Assembly (NCBI GenBank): GCA_902477075.1
Contig: CABSFU010000023.1
Coordinates: 1-16,973 of the forward strand
Reading direction: 5' to 3'
Source: UMGS1498 sp900552335
GTDB lineage: Bacteria > Bacillota_I > Bacilli_A > RF39 > UBA660
DNA length: 16,973 bases
Shown: positions 1 through 6,188 of the stretch, in pieces
Position numbering within the stretch: the first letter of the stretch is position 1
Layout: the number at the start of each line of letters is the position of its first letter
Program-made: the position numbers and the translations under genes
The notes under the pieces: generated by a model
The model's database searches: none
What the model saw: the letters and a program-made list of their open reading frames with translations, nothing else
What the model was told of the DNA's origin: nothing

Positions 1-1999
1 ATATTTCTAATGCTTCGTCAATTTTATTTTGTTTCATTAAGATTGTTATCTTTTGGAATTGAATTGGTTCATTTTTTGGAAATCTATCACATATTCCTAA
101 TGCTTCGTCAATTTTATTTTGTTTCATTAAGATTGTTATCTTTTGAGATTGAATTTGTTCATTCTTCTGAAATTTATCACATATTTCTAATGCTTCGTCA
201 ATTTTATTTTGTTTCATTAAGATTGCTATCTTTTGGGATTGAATTGGCACATGTCTTGGAAATCTATCACATATTTTTAATGTTTCATCCATTTTATTTT
301 GTTTCATTAAGATTGTTATCTTTTGAGATTGAATTTGTTCATTTTTTGGAAATCTATCACATATTCCTAATGCTTCGTCAATTTTATTTTGTTTCATTAA
401 GATTGTTATCTTTTGGAATTGAATTATTCCATTCTTCTGAAATTTATCACATATTTCTAATGCTTCGTCAATTTTATTTTGTTTCATTAAGATTGTTATC
501 TTTTGGAATTGAATTGGTTCATTTTTTGGAAATCTATCACATATTCCTAATACTTCGTCAATTTTATTTTGTTTCATTAAGATTGTTATCTTTTGAGATT
601 GAATTTGTTCATTCTTCTGAAATTTATCACATATTTCTAATGCTTCGTCAATTTTATTTTGTTTCATTAAGATTGTTATCTTTTGGAATTGAATTGGTTC
701 ATTTTTTGGAAATCTATCACATATCCCTAATGCTTCGTCAATTTTATTTTGTTTCATTAAGATTGTTATCTTTTGAAATTGAATTAGTTCATTTTCTGGA
801 AATCTATCACATATTCCTAATACTTCGTCAATTTTATTTTGTTTCATTAAGATTGTTATCTTTTGAGATTGAATTTGCGCATATCTTGGAAATCTATCAC
901 ATATCCCTAATGCTTCGTCAATTTTATTTTGTTTCATTAAGATTGCTATCTTTCGGGATTGAATTACTTCATTCTTCTGAAATTTATCACATATTTCTAA
1001 TGCTTCATCCATTTTATTTTGTTTCATTAAGATTATTATCTTTTGAGATTGAATTTGCGCATATCTTGGAAATCTATCACATATTTCTAATGCTTCATCC
1101 ATTTTATTTTGGTTCATTAAGATTGTTATCTTTTGGGATTGAATTGGTTCATTTTCTGGAAATCTATCACATATTCCTAATGCTTCGTCAATTTTATTTT
1201 GTTTCATTAAGATTGTTATCTTTTGAGATTGAATTTGCGCATATCTTGGAAATCTATCACATATTTCTAATGCTTCGTCAATTTTATTTTGTTTCATTAA
1301 GATTGCTATCTTTCGGGATTGAATTGGCGCATATCTTGGAAATCTATCACATATTTCTAATGCTTCATCCATTTTATTTTGGTTCATTAAGATTGTTATC
1401 TTTTGGGATTGAATTGGTTCATTTTCTGGAAATCTATCACATATTCCTAATGCTTCGTCAATTTTATTTTGTTTCATTAAGATTGTTATCTTTTGAGATT
1501 GAATTGGCGCATATCTTGGAAATCTATCACATATTTCTAATGCTTCATCCATTTTATTTTGGTTCATTAAGATTGTTATCTTTTGGGATTGAATTGGTTC
1601 ATTTTCTGGAAATCTATCACATATTCCTAATGCTTCGTCAATTTTATTTTGTTTCATTAAGATTGTTATCTTTTGAGATTGAATTTGCGCATATCTTGGA
1701 AATCTATCACATATTTCTAATGCTTCATCCATTTTATTTTGGTTCATTAAGATTGTTATCTTTTGGGATTGAATTGGTTCATTTTCTGGAAATCTATCAC
1801 ATATTCCTAATGCTTCGTCAATTTTATTTTGTTTCATTAAGATTGTTATCTTTTGAGATTGAATTTGTTCATTCTTCTGAAATTTATCACATATCCCTAA
1901 TGCTTCGTCAATTTTATTTTGTTTCTGTAATATTTTTATCTTTTGGGATTGAATTAGTTCATTTTCTGGAAATCTATCGCATATTCCTAATGCTTCTTT
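1..1999 (-). repeat. 90-bp tandem repeat array, at least 22 near-identical copies
   Basis: The unit recurs exactly every 90 bases (starts at 10, 100, 190 and so on to 1900, with a degenerate copy at 1990) with no indel. Differences are mostly confined to the stretch encoding the inter-helix linker. Three linker types appear on the coding strand: A (DRFPxNExIQ), B (DKFQKNEQIQ) and C (DRFPRYAxIQ). An A-C pair forms a 180-bp higher-order unit at 1090-1269, 1360-1539, 1540-1719 and 1720-1899. An A-B pair occurs at 10-189 and 460-639. This points to recent expansion by unequal recombination or slippage. There are no unrelated spacers, so it is not CRISPR. Confidence 0.97.
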
Positions 2000-2173
2000 T
2001 GTTTTATTCATTTTTCTTAATAATTTAATTGTTTGAAATTGTATTTGTTCATCTTTTTCAAAATATTGATTACTAAACTCCAAAAAATTCATAATTTCAA
2101 TTTCATTTCTATAATTCATTGCTTTAATTTCATTTAATTTAATTAAAACTTCTATTATTTTATCATTTATCAT
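1..2173 (-). CDS. Partial TPR-like tandem-repeat protein (30-residue repeats), 3' end beyond window
   Basis: Reading the minus strand from the ATG at 2173 gives 724 codons without a stop, and the frame is still open at base 1, so the C-terminus lies outside the window. A strong GGGGGAA ribosome binding site sits 6-7 bases before the ATG. The N-terminal ~45 residues are non-repeated and lysine/glutamate-rich. After a degenerate first unit, every 90 bases encodes a 30-residue unit with the core KIDEALGICDRFPENE followed by IQSQKITILMKQN. Helix-turn-helix spacing and the pattern K-I-D-E-A-L-x-I-C-x-x-F-P resemble the second half of a TPR, but the unit is 30 rather than 34 residues. There is no signal peptide or membrane segment, so it is probably cytoplasmic. 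Such solenoids usually bind proteins or peptides; the partner here is unknown. The 672-codon frame on the plus strand is an antisense shadow caused by the repeat length being a multiple of three. Confidence 0.88.
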   Translation of the reverse strand, partial: MINDKIIEVLIKLNEIKAMNYRNEIEIMNFLEFSNQYFEKDEQIQFQTIKLLRKMNKTKEALGICDRFPENELIQSQKIKILQKQNKIDEALGICDKFQKNEQIQSQKITILMKQNKIDEALGICDRFPENEPIQSQKITILMNQNKMDEALEICDRFPRYAQIQSQKITILMKQNKIDEALGICDRFPENEPIQSQKITILMNQNKMDEALEICDRFPRYAPIQSQKITILMKQNKIDEALGICDRFPENEPIQSQKITILMNQNKMDEALEICDRFPRYAPIQSRKIAILMKQNKIDEALEICDRFPRYAQIQSQKITILMKQNKIDEALGICDRFPENEPIQSQKITILMNQNKMDEALEICDRFPRYAQIQSQKIIILMKQNKMDEALEICDKFQKNEVIQSRKIAILMKQNKIDEALGICDRFPRYAQIQSQKITILMKQNKIDEVLGICDRFPENELIQFQKITILMKQNKIDEALGICDRFPKNEPIQFQKITILMKQNKIDEALEICDKFQKNEQIQSQKITILMKQNKIDEVLGICDRFPKNEPIQFQKITILMKQNKIDEALEICDKFQKNGIIQFQKITILMKQNKIDEALGICDRFPKNEQIQSQKITILMKQNKMDETLKICDRFPRHVPIQSQKIAILMKQNKIDEALEICDKFQKNEQIQSQKITILMKQNKIDEALGICDRFPKNEPIQFQKITILMKQNKIDEALEI

Positions 2174-2209
2174 AAATATTCCCCCATTTTTTGATAAAAT
2201 TCAATATAT

Positions 2210-2237
2210 ATAATAACATAAACTATTAAAATATCAA
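2210..2237 (-). promoter_or_regulatory. Predicted sigma-A promoter of the TPR-like gene
   Basis: On the minus strand TTGATA (2237-2232) and TATTAT (2215-2210) are separated by 16 bases, about 37 bases before the start codon. A second perfect TATAAT at 2246-2241 has no good -35 and could be an alternative. It lies just past the terminator of the upstream lipoprotein gene. Confidence 0.45.
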
Positions 2238-2247
2238 ATGATTATAT

Positions 2248-2276
2248 AAAAAAATAAGACATATAAAGCTTATTTT
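2248..2276 (-). terminator. Weak intrinsic terminator after the lipoprotein gene
   Basis: On the minus strand an 8-bp stem AAAATAAG/CTTATTTT with a 10-base loop runs directly into a T tract (2254-2248). The stem has only one G-C pair, so strength is uncertain. It sits about 95 bases beyond the lipoprotein stop codon and just ahead of the TPR-gene promoter. Confidence 0.4.
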
Positions 2277-2369
2277 CATCTATTCATCTCATCACAAATA
2301 ATAGGTTGTAGTTTTTTTGTATTTCAACAATCTCAAGACATTATGTCCTTTATTCATTTAAATAATACT

Positions 2370-2747
2370 TTATTTTGTTAAACTGTATTTTACCTTATTT
2401 GCATTTACTAAATTAATATCAATGTCAAAAGAAATATCTTTTTCTTTATTTGCTGAAATGGTATTTAAATCTTCGAATGTACTATAAATTAAAACGTTAT
2501 CTTTATAGTATTCAATTGTAATACTTTTATAGGTTACATCACTATTATTTTCATTACAAATATTCATATAAACATGATATAAATTGTCATAATAAGCTAT
2601 GTTATGATCTCGTATAATTAATTCATTTACTACTTCATCATTAAAAACAATATAATTATCTTTTCCCTCTTCTGGTAAAGCTATATTTTTTTTACCACAA
2701 CCACATAATAGTAATAAAACACTAAAAGCTAACACAATTTTCTTCAT
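2370..2747 (-). CDS. Small lipoprotein, probable FxLYD-like beta-sandwich domain
   Basis: This encodes 125 residues. It starts MKKIVLAFSVLLLLCGC, a signal peptide with lipobox L14-C-G-C17, so it should be lipidated on C17 and held on the outer face of the membrane. The ATG at 2747 is preferred because AAGGTGG lies 5 bases upstream; an in-frame GTG at 2756 overlaps that site. After a short linker the rest (about residues 35-125) is beta-rich, with the pattern of a conserved asparagine-rich turn, then SITIEYYKDNVLIYSTFEDLN and a final strand ending VKYSL. This resembles the FxLYD / extracellular beta-sandwich domains of Bacillota lipoproteins, but I cannot assign a family firmly. It has its own promoter overlapping the tyrS terminator. 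Function unknown. Confidence 0.8.
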   Translation of the reverse strand: MKKIVLAFSVLLLLCGCGKKNIALPEEGKDNYIVFNDEVVNELIIRDHNIAYYDNLYHVYMNICNENNSDVTYKSITIEYYKDNVLIYSTFEDLNTISANKEKDISFDIDINLVNANKVKYSLTK

Positions 2748-2770
2748 ATTTACCACCTTACTGTACCAAC

Positions 2771-2799
2771 ATCATAACATATGAAAAAAGAATTTTCAA
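2771..2799 (-). promoter_or_regulatory. Predicted promoter of the lipoprotein gene
   Basis: TTGAAA (2799-2794) and TATGAT (2776-2771) are 17 bases apart on the minus strand. The -35 lies within the distal arm of the tyrS terminator stem, so terminator and promoter share DNA. Confidence 0.55.
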
Positions 2800-2815
2800 T
2801 CTTATTTGAAAATTC
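2784..2815 (-). terminator. Intrinsic terminator of the HAD-deoC-tyrS operon
   Basis: A perfect 10-bp stem GAATTTTCAA/TTGAAAATTC with a 6-base loop is followed by six T residues on the minus strand. The 5' arm is formed by the last codons of tyrS, and the stop codon (2804-2802) lies in the loop. Confidence 0.85.
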
Positions 2816-4025
2816 CTACATAGTATTTTTTCTTTCCTCTTCGAACTACTATAATCTCATGGTATAGAGCAGATGTTACATCTATTATTTTATTTTCATC
2901 TTTGCATACTTCACCATTAATGCTGATAGATCCAGCTTGTAACCATTCCCTTGCTTCTCTCTTGCTAGAAGCTATATTATTTTGAACCAATAAGTCAATA
3001 AGAGGCATAGCAGTTACTTCAAAACTTGGGATACTCTTAATAGCATCTTTTAATTCATCATAGCTAAGTTCTTTGATATTTCCATTAAATAAGACCTCAC
3101 TAATGTGAAGAGCTTTTTGATATTCCTCTTCTCCATGTAGGAAAGTAATAATGGATTTTGCTAGTTCTTTTTGTGCAATACGTAATTCAGGATGTTCTAA
3201 ATGTTGTCTTTCCATTTCTTCTATTTCTTCTTTTGTTAAAAAAGTATAAATTTTTAAGTAATCGATTACTTTAGAATCTTCTGCATTAATTAAGAATTGA
3301 TAAATTTCATAACTTGATGTTTTATTCTTATCTAGCCACAAAGCATTTCCTTCCGATTTACCAAATTTCTTACCTGTTGAATCTGTAACCAAAGGCATCG
3401 TAAAAGCATAAGCTTCTTTTCCTGTTTTTTTCTTAATTAAATCTACACCAGCTGTAATATTGCCCCATTGATCAGAGCCAGCTACTTGCAAAGTACAATT
3501 TTTTGTTTCATATAAATGTAAAAAATCAAGTGCTTGCATAATCATATAAGAAAATTCTGTATACGTAATTCCTGTTTCTAGTCTTCTTCTGATGATATCT
3601 TTGTCTAACATATAATTAATATTGAAATATTTGCCATAATCTCTTAAAAAATCAATAAAATTAATATCTTTAGACCAATCATAGTTGTTTACTACTTCAA
3701 ATCCAAATAATTCTTTTGCTTGCTTAGTTAAACCCTCTATATTTTTTTCAATCTCTTCAATTGATTTCATTTCTCTTTCTGTAGTTGGACGTGGATCTCC
3801 AATTCTTCCTGTTGCTCCACCAATCAGTAAAATAGGATGGTGTCCAGCATTTGCTAATCTTTTGGAAATTAAAAAACTAGATAAATGTCCTAAATGCATA
3901 GAATCAGCTGTTGGATCTGTTCCTATGTAGAAAGTCATTCCACCATTATTTAATTTTTCTTCTAATTCTGGACTTGTAATATCTTTAATAAGTCCTCTCC
4001 ATTTTAATTCATCAAATAATTTCAT
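2802..4025 (-). CDS. tyrS: Tyrosine--tRNA ligase
   Basis: Class I aminoacyl-tRNA synthetase that activates tyrosine with ATP and charges tRNA-Tyr in the cytoplasm. The protein is 407 residues, close to the usual ~420 of the bacterial TyrRS family. Visible motifs are YIGTDPTADSMHLGHL (residues 33-48, the HIGH equivalent HLGH at 44-47), the tyrosine/tRNA pocket segment VAGSDQWGNI (181-190), and KFGKS (220-224, the KMSKS equivalent). The C-terminal ~65 residues are an S4 RNA-binding domain (SKREAREWLQAGSISING). Start ATG at 4025 has AGGAGAG seven bases upstream. It is the last gene of the operon HAD-deoC-tyrS, 71 bases after deoC, and its stop lies inside the terminator. Regulation most likely comes from the tyrosine T-box leader at 5647-5445, i.e. 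induction by uncharged tRNA-Tyr. Confidence 0.97.
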   Translation of the reverse strand: MKLFDELKWRGLIKDITSPELEEKLNNGGMTFYIGTDPTADSMHLGHLSSFLISKRLANAGHHPILLIGGATGRIGDPRPTTEREMKSIEEIEKNIEGLTKQAKELFGFEVVNNYDWSKDINFIDFLRDYGKYFNINYMLDKDIIRRRLETGITYTEFSYMIMQALDFLHLYETKNCTLQVAGSDQWGNITAGVDLIKKKTGKEAYAFTMPLVTDSTGKKFGKSEGNALWLDKNKTSSYEIYQFLINAEDSKVIDYLKIYTFLTKEEIEEMERQHLEHPELRIAQKELAKSIITFLHGEEEYQKALHISEVLFNGNIKELSYDELKDAIKSIPSFEVTAMPLIDLLVQNNIASSKREAREWLQAGSISINGEVCKDENKIIDVTSALYHEIIVVRRGKKKYYVGIFK

Positions 4026-4096
4026 TGTTTACTCTCCTTTTGTATGTTTTAATTTTTTCTAAATCAATAGTTAAATTTGCACCAGTATAATTTTAT

Positions 4097-4774
4097 TTAT
4101 TCATGGCAATTACATTCTCCATCGCATTCATGATGGCAATCATTCATAATTGCCACTGCATGGCTTGTACCAATTCTTGTTACTCCTAGTTCAATCAATT
4201 GTTCTACTTGTTCTAATGTTTGAATTCCACCACTGGCTTTTATTTCTAATATGTCATTTTTATTTTTTGCTATAATTTCAACATCACTTAATTTTACAGG
4301 GCCATTGAAACCCGTACAAGTTTTGATAAAATTTACATAAGTTTCATTGCAGATTTCTGTTATTTTAGCAATTTCTTTTGGTGTTAATAAATTAGTTTCT
4401 ATAATCACTTTTAAAGGTTTTCCATCAACAGAATCTCTTATAGTTTCTATTTCATGTTTTACATATTCATAGTCTTTATTTTTAAAAGCTTGCAGATTCA
4501 TTACCATATCAATTTCATCTGCACCATTATTAATGGCTTCTATTGCCTCAAATTCTTTTGTAGATGTAGTTGTATATCCATTTGGAAAACCAATTACTGT
4601 TGTTACACCTACATTGCTATCTTTTAGCATTTCTTTTGCAGTTGAAACATAATAAGGGCTCACACATACTGTTTCAAAATGATATTTTATAGCATCTTTA
4701 CATAATTTTTCAATTTCTTCTATTTTTGCATCCATTTTTAAAAGGGTGCTATCAATATAATGATTTAATCCCAT
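4097..4774 (-). CDS. deoC: Deoxyribose-phosphate aldolase with Cys/His-rich tail
   Basis: Catalyses reversible cleavage of 2-deoxyribose 5-phosphate to acetaldehyde and glyceraldehyde 3-phosphate in deoxynucleoside breakdown. The 225-residue TIM barrel carries GADEIDMVMNL (D89, matching catalytic Asp102 of E. coli), FIKTCTGF (K151, the Schiff-base lysine) and IKASGGI (K179, the second catalytic lysine). ATG at 4774 has AGGAGGAAAAT directly upstream, and that site overlaps the stop codon of the HAD gene nine bases away, so translation is probably coupled. The last 13 residues, CHHECDGECNCHE (C213, C217, C221, C223, H214, H215, H224), are an addition not expected in DeoC and look able to bind a soft metal. 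It sits between the HAD phosphatase and tyrS under the T-box leader, an unusual setting because no other deo genes are near. Confidence 0.95.
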   Translation of the reverse strand: MGLNHYIDSTLLKMDAKIEEIEKLCKDAIKYHFETVCVSPYYVSTAKEMLKDSNVGVTTVIGFPNGYTTTSTKEFEAIEAINNGADEIDMVMNLQAFKNKDYEYVKHEIETIRDSVDGKPLKVIIETNLLTPKEIAKITEICNETYVNFIKTCTGFNGPVKLSDVEIIAKNKNDILEIKASGGIQTLEQVEQLIELGVTRIGTSHAVAIMNDCHHECDGECNCHE

Positions 4775-4783
4775 ATTTTCCTC

Positions 4784-5428
4784 CTACAATATTTCTTTTA
4801 ATTCTATTAAATTATTAATTTGCTTTACTTTTATTTTTTGTTTTAACTGTTTATTTTTAGGATTATACCAAATGGCGTCCAATCCGGCTTCATAAGCTCC
4901 TAGAATATCTGTTTTGAAGCTATCACCTATCATAATGCATTCTTCGACTGGTACATTACCGCATGCTTTTAAAAAAGCTTCTTTATTTGGTTTATTTTTT
5001 ACTTGATCTGTTCCTATTACAAGATTGATGTATTGTAATACTTGCAATTTATTTAAATTATTTTTTTGAGAATAAGTAAACCAATTTGTAAGGACTATTA
5101 TTTCATATTTTTGAGACAAATATTCTAAAATTTCTAAAACATTTGGTTCTAGAATAGAATCTCGATTAGATAATTCTTCTAACCATATATCTAGCCAAAT
5201 ATTTGGCAAAGTTTTATTTAGTTTTTTATTTACAAAATCAATCATATTTGTTTTTGTATACGTATCATAATAGTCCTCATATTCACAAATCGCTTCGATA
5301 ATGATTTCTTTATCTTCTTTTGTTAATGGTATTTCTAACTTTTTAAAAGTAGTATCTAAAGTATTATAACTATCATCAGTCCAAGTAACCAAAGTATTAT
5401 CTTGATCAAATATAATTCTTTTTTTCAT
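4784..5428 (-). CDS. HAD-superfamily hydrolase (YjjG-like phosphatase)
   Basis: This 214-residue protein has all four HAD motifs: I, FDQDNT (nucleophile D8, acid/base D10); II, VLTNW (T114); III, NKP (K146); IV, GDSFKTD (D169, D174). The helical cap between motifs I and II (about residues 15-95) is of the type seen in YjjG/pyrimidine 5'-nucleotidases and other small phosphatases; the exact substrate cannot be read from sequence. It is the first gene after the T-box leader, followed at 9 bases by deoC. A nucleotide or sugar-phosphate substrate would fit with deoC but is inference. ATG at 5428 is chosen because AGGAGG lies 5 bases before it; an in-frame GTG at 5434 abuts that site. Confidence 0.88.
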   Translation of the reverse strand: MKKRIIFDQDNTLVTWTDDSYNTLDTTFKKLEIPLTKEDKEIIIEAICEYEDYYDTYTKTNMIDFVNKKLNKTLPNIWLDIWLEELSNRDSILEPNVLEILEYLSQKYEIIVLTNWFTYSQKNNLNKLQVLQYINLVIGTDQVKNKPNKEAFLKACGNVPVEECIMIGDSFKTDILGAYEAGLDAIWYNPKNKQLKQKIKVKQINNLIELKEIL

Positions 5429-5444
5429 ATTCACCTCCTAAAAC

Positions 5445-5505
5445 AAAAAAAGATTCCATAAATGTAAGGACGAAATATCCGCGGTACCACCTTACTTTAT
5501 AGAAT
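5445..5505 (-). terminator. T-box terminator hairpin (alternative fold of the leader)
   Basis: On the minus strand bases 5505-5490 pair with 5469-5453 to give about 16 pairs (one bulge, one G-U), closing a loop that contains the T-box motif, followed by seven T residues at 5451-5445. The lower part of its 5' arm uses TCTATA, which otherwise closes the small hairpin TATAGA-GTAT-TCTATA (stem III). Formation of stem III and of the full terminator are therefore mutually exclusive. Confidence 0.65.
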
Positions 5506-5647
5506 ACTCTATACACTCTTCTTTTAACGCAAGAATACGGTTTAATTCCAAATAAGTAATTCTTCATTTAAACTTGGTTAATTTTCATCTTCCATTAACT
5601 TTCTTATTACCATTTAAATAAATACTCTTTATTTTTCAACATCAATT
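5445..5647 (-). promoter_or_regulatory. Compact tyrosine T-box leader controlling HAD-deoC-tyrS
   Basis: The minus-strand leader contains the T-box sequence AAGGTGGTACCGCGG (5493-5479). Antiterminator arms GTAAGG/CCTTAC flank the UGGN bulge (UGGU, complementary to a tRNA 3' end with discriminator A, as in tRNA-Tyr). A stem I can be drawn: AAATAA (5634-5629) with TTATTT (5555-5550), and ATTTAAA (5619-5613) with TTTAAAT (5572-5566). The internal loop between these helices ends with UAC at 5558-5556, the expected place of the specifier codon, which matches tyrS in the operon. The leader is short (about 200 bases), and stem I seems to lack the usual large distal module. T-box leaders read the charging of a specific tRNA and permit readthrough when it is uncharged. 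Confidence 0.9.
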
Positions 5648-5653
5648 GTCCCT

Positions 5654-5682
5654 ATTATACTATTTTTTTCTATATTGGTCTA
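5654..5682 (-). promoter_or_regulatory. Promoter of the T-box operon
   Basis: TAGACC (5682-5677) and perfect TATAAT (5659-5654) on the minus strand are 17 bases apart. The start of transcription would be near 5647, just ahead of stem I. The -35 lies within the 3' end of the small ORF 5809-5660. Confidence 0.65.
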
Positions 5683-5809
5683 CATTTTTTTGCAAAACTT
5701 TTTGAAAATTTTCTTTTGGATTCTTTGAATCTTGAAATAAATTCTTACTTTTATTTTTATTGAAACTTGTTTTTGTAATGGGATCTACTTTTCTTATTTT
5801 ATTCTCCAT
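5660..5809 (-). CDS. Small hypothetical protein, 49 residues, overlapping rbfA stop
   Basis: An ATG (5809) overlaps the rbfA stop codon by 11 bases and opens 49 codons to TAG at 5662-5660. The product begins MENKIRKVDPITKTSFNKNK and is very rich in Lys, Asn and Gln, with no membrane segment. It is soluble, basic and likely partly disordered. Such a long open stretch in DNA this AT-rich, placed exactly against the upstream stop, suggests a real translationally coupled gene. However, no convincing ribosome binding site is seen and I recognise no family. The stop codon sits immediately before the -10 of the T-box promoter, so gene and promoter are packed together. It may alternatively be a non-coding spacer. 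Confidence 0.45.
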   Translation of the reverse strand: MENKIRKVDPITKTSFNKNKSKNLFQDSKNPKENFQKVLQKNVDQYRKK

Positions 5810-6137
5810 GTATATTTTCTATAATATTTTCTATTTTTTTACCATATTCAATAGACTCATCATATACAAATTCAAGTTCCGGAATATGTCTAATTTCTAG
5901 ACGATCTGCTAAAGTTTTTCTGATAAAACCAGACGCACTCTTTAAAGCTTTTAAAGTTTCTTCTCTTTTGTCATCGTTTAAAACCGTTACATATACTTTT
6001 GCAAAACTTAAATCATTGGTAACTTTTACATCAGTCACTGTTACAAAACGGATATCATTATCTTTCACTTCTGTTGCTAGGATATAACTAATTTCTTTTA
6101 CCATTTGACTAGCAATTCTATCAATTTTTATACTCAT
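5799..6137 (-). CDS. rbfA: 30S ribosome-binding factor A
   Basis: RbfA is a KH-fold factor that binds the 30S subunit and helps late maturation of 16S rRNA. The 112-residue product begins MSIKIDRIASQMVKEISYIL, the typical RbfA N-terminus. It continues with the conserved FVTVTDVKVTNDLSFAKVYV strand region and ends with the family pattern RHIPELEFVYDESIEYG. Three upstream in-frame starts exist (ATG 6155, ATG 6143 and GTG codons), but the -10 box TATAAT overlaps the ATG at 6155. GGTGAT is well spaced for the ATG at 6137, so the shorter form is chosen. It is not next to infB/nusA/truB here, unlike many Bacillota. Confidence 0.95.
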   Translation of the reverse strand: MSIKIDRIASQMVKEISYILATEVKDNDIRFVTVTDVKVTNDLSFAKVYVTVLNDDKREETLKALKSASGFIRKTLADRLEIRHIPELEFVYDESIEYGKKIENIIENIHGE

Positions 6138-6153
6138 TTTCATCACCACTTTC

Positions 6154-6181
6154 ATTATACCAAAAAAGAGATAAAAAGCAA
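6154..6181 (-). promoter_or_regulatory. Predicted promoter of rbfA
   Basis: Perfect TATAAT (6159-6154) with TTGCTT (6181-6176) 16 bases upstream on the minus strand. It lies between the sigma-factor stop codon (6189) and rbfA and rules out the most upstream rbfA start. Confidence 0.5.
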
Positions 6182-6188
6182 ACTTACC

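Noticed and set aside
1..1999. CRISPR array
   Set aside because: Units are contiguous, 90 bp and coding, with no unrelated spacers and no cas genes nearby.
10..2028. 672-codon plus-strand frame of Phe/Leu/His-rich repeats
   Set aside because: It is antisense to a better gene: no ribosome binding site, an unlikely amino-acid composition, and it is open only because the 90-bp unit is a multiple of three.
2277..2360. Palindrome AAGACAT-TATGTC and GTTG/CAAC pairing as a terminator or operator
   Set aside because: Arms are very short or loops too long, with no T tract; nothing else supports a function.
4026..4096. Own promoter or second leader for tyrS
   Set aside because: Only a TATACT-like box without a -35 and no T-box elements are seen in these 71 bases.
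6138..6155. Longer rbfA start at 6155
   Set aside because: The -10 TATAAT overlaps this ATG, so it would not be in the transcript from that promoter; the family N-terminus begins at the ATG at 6137.
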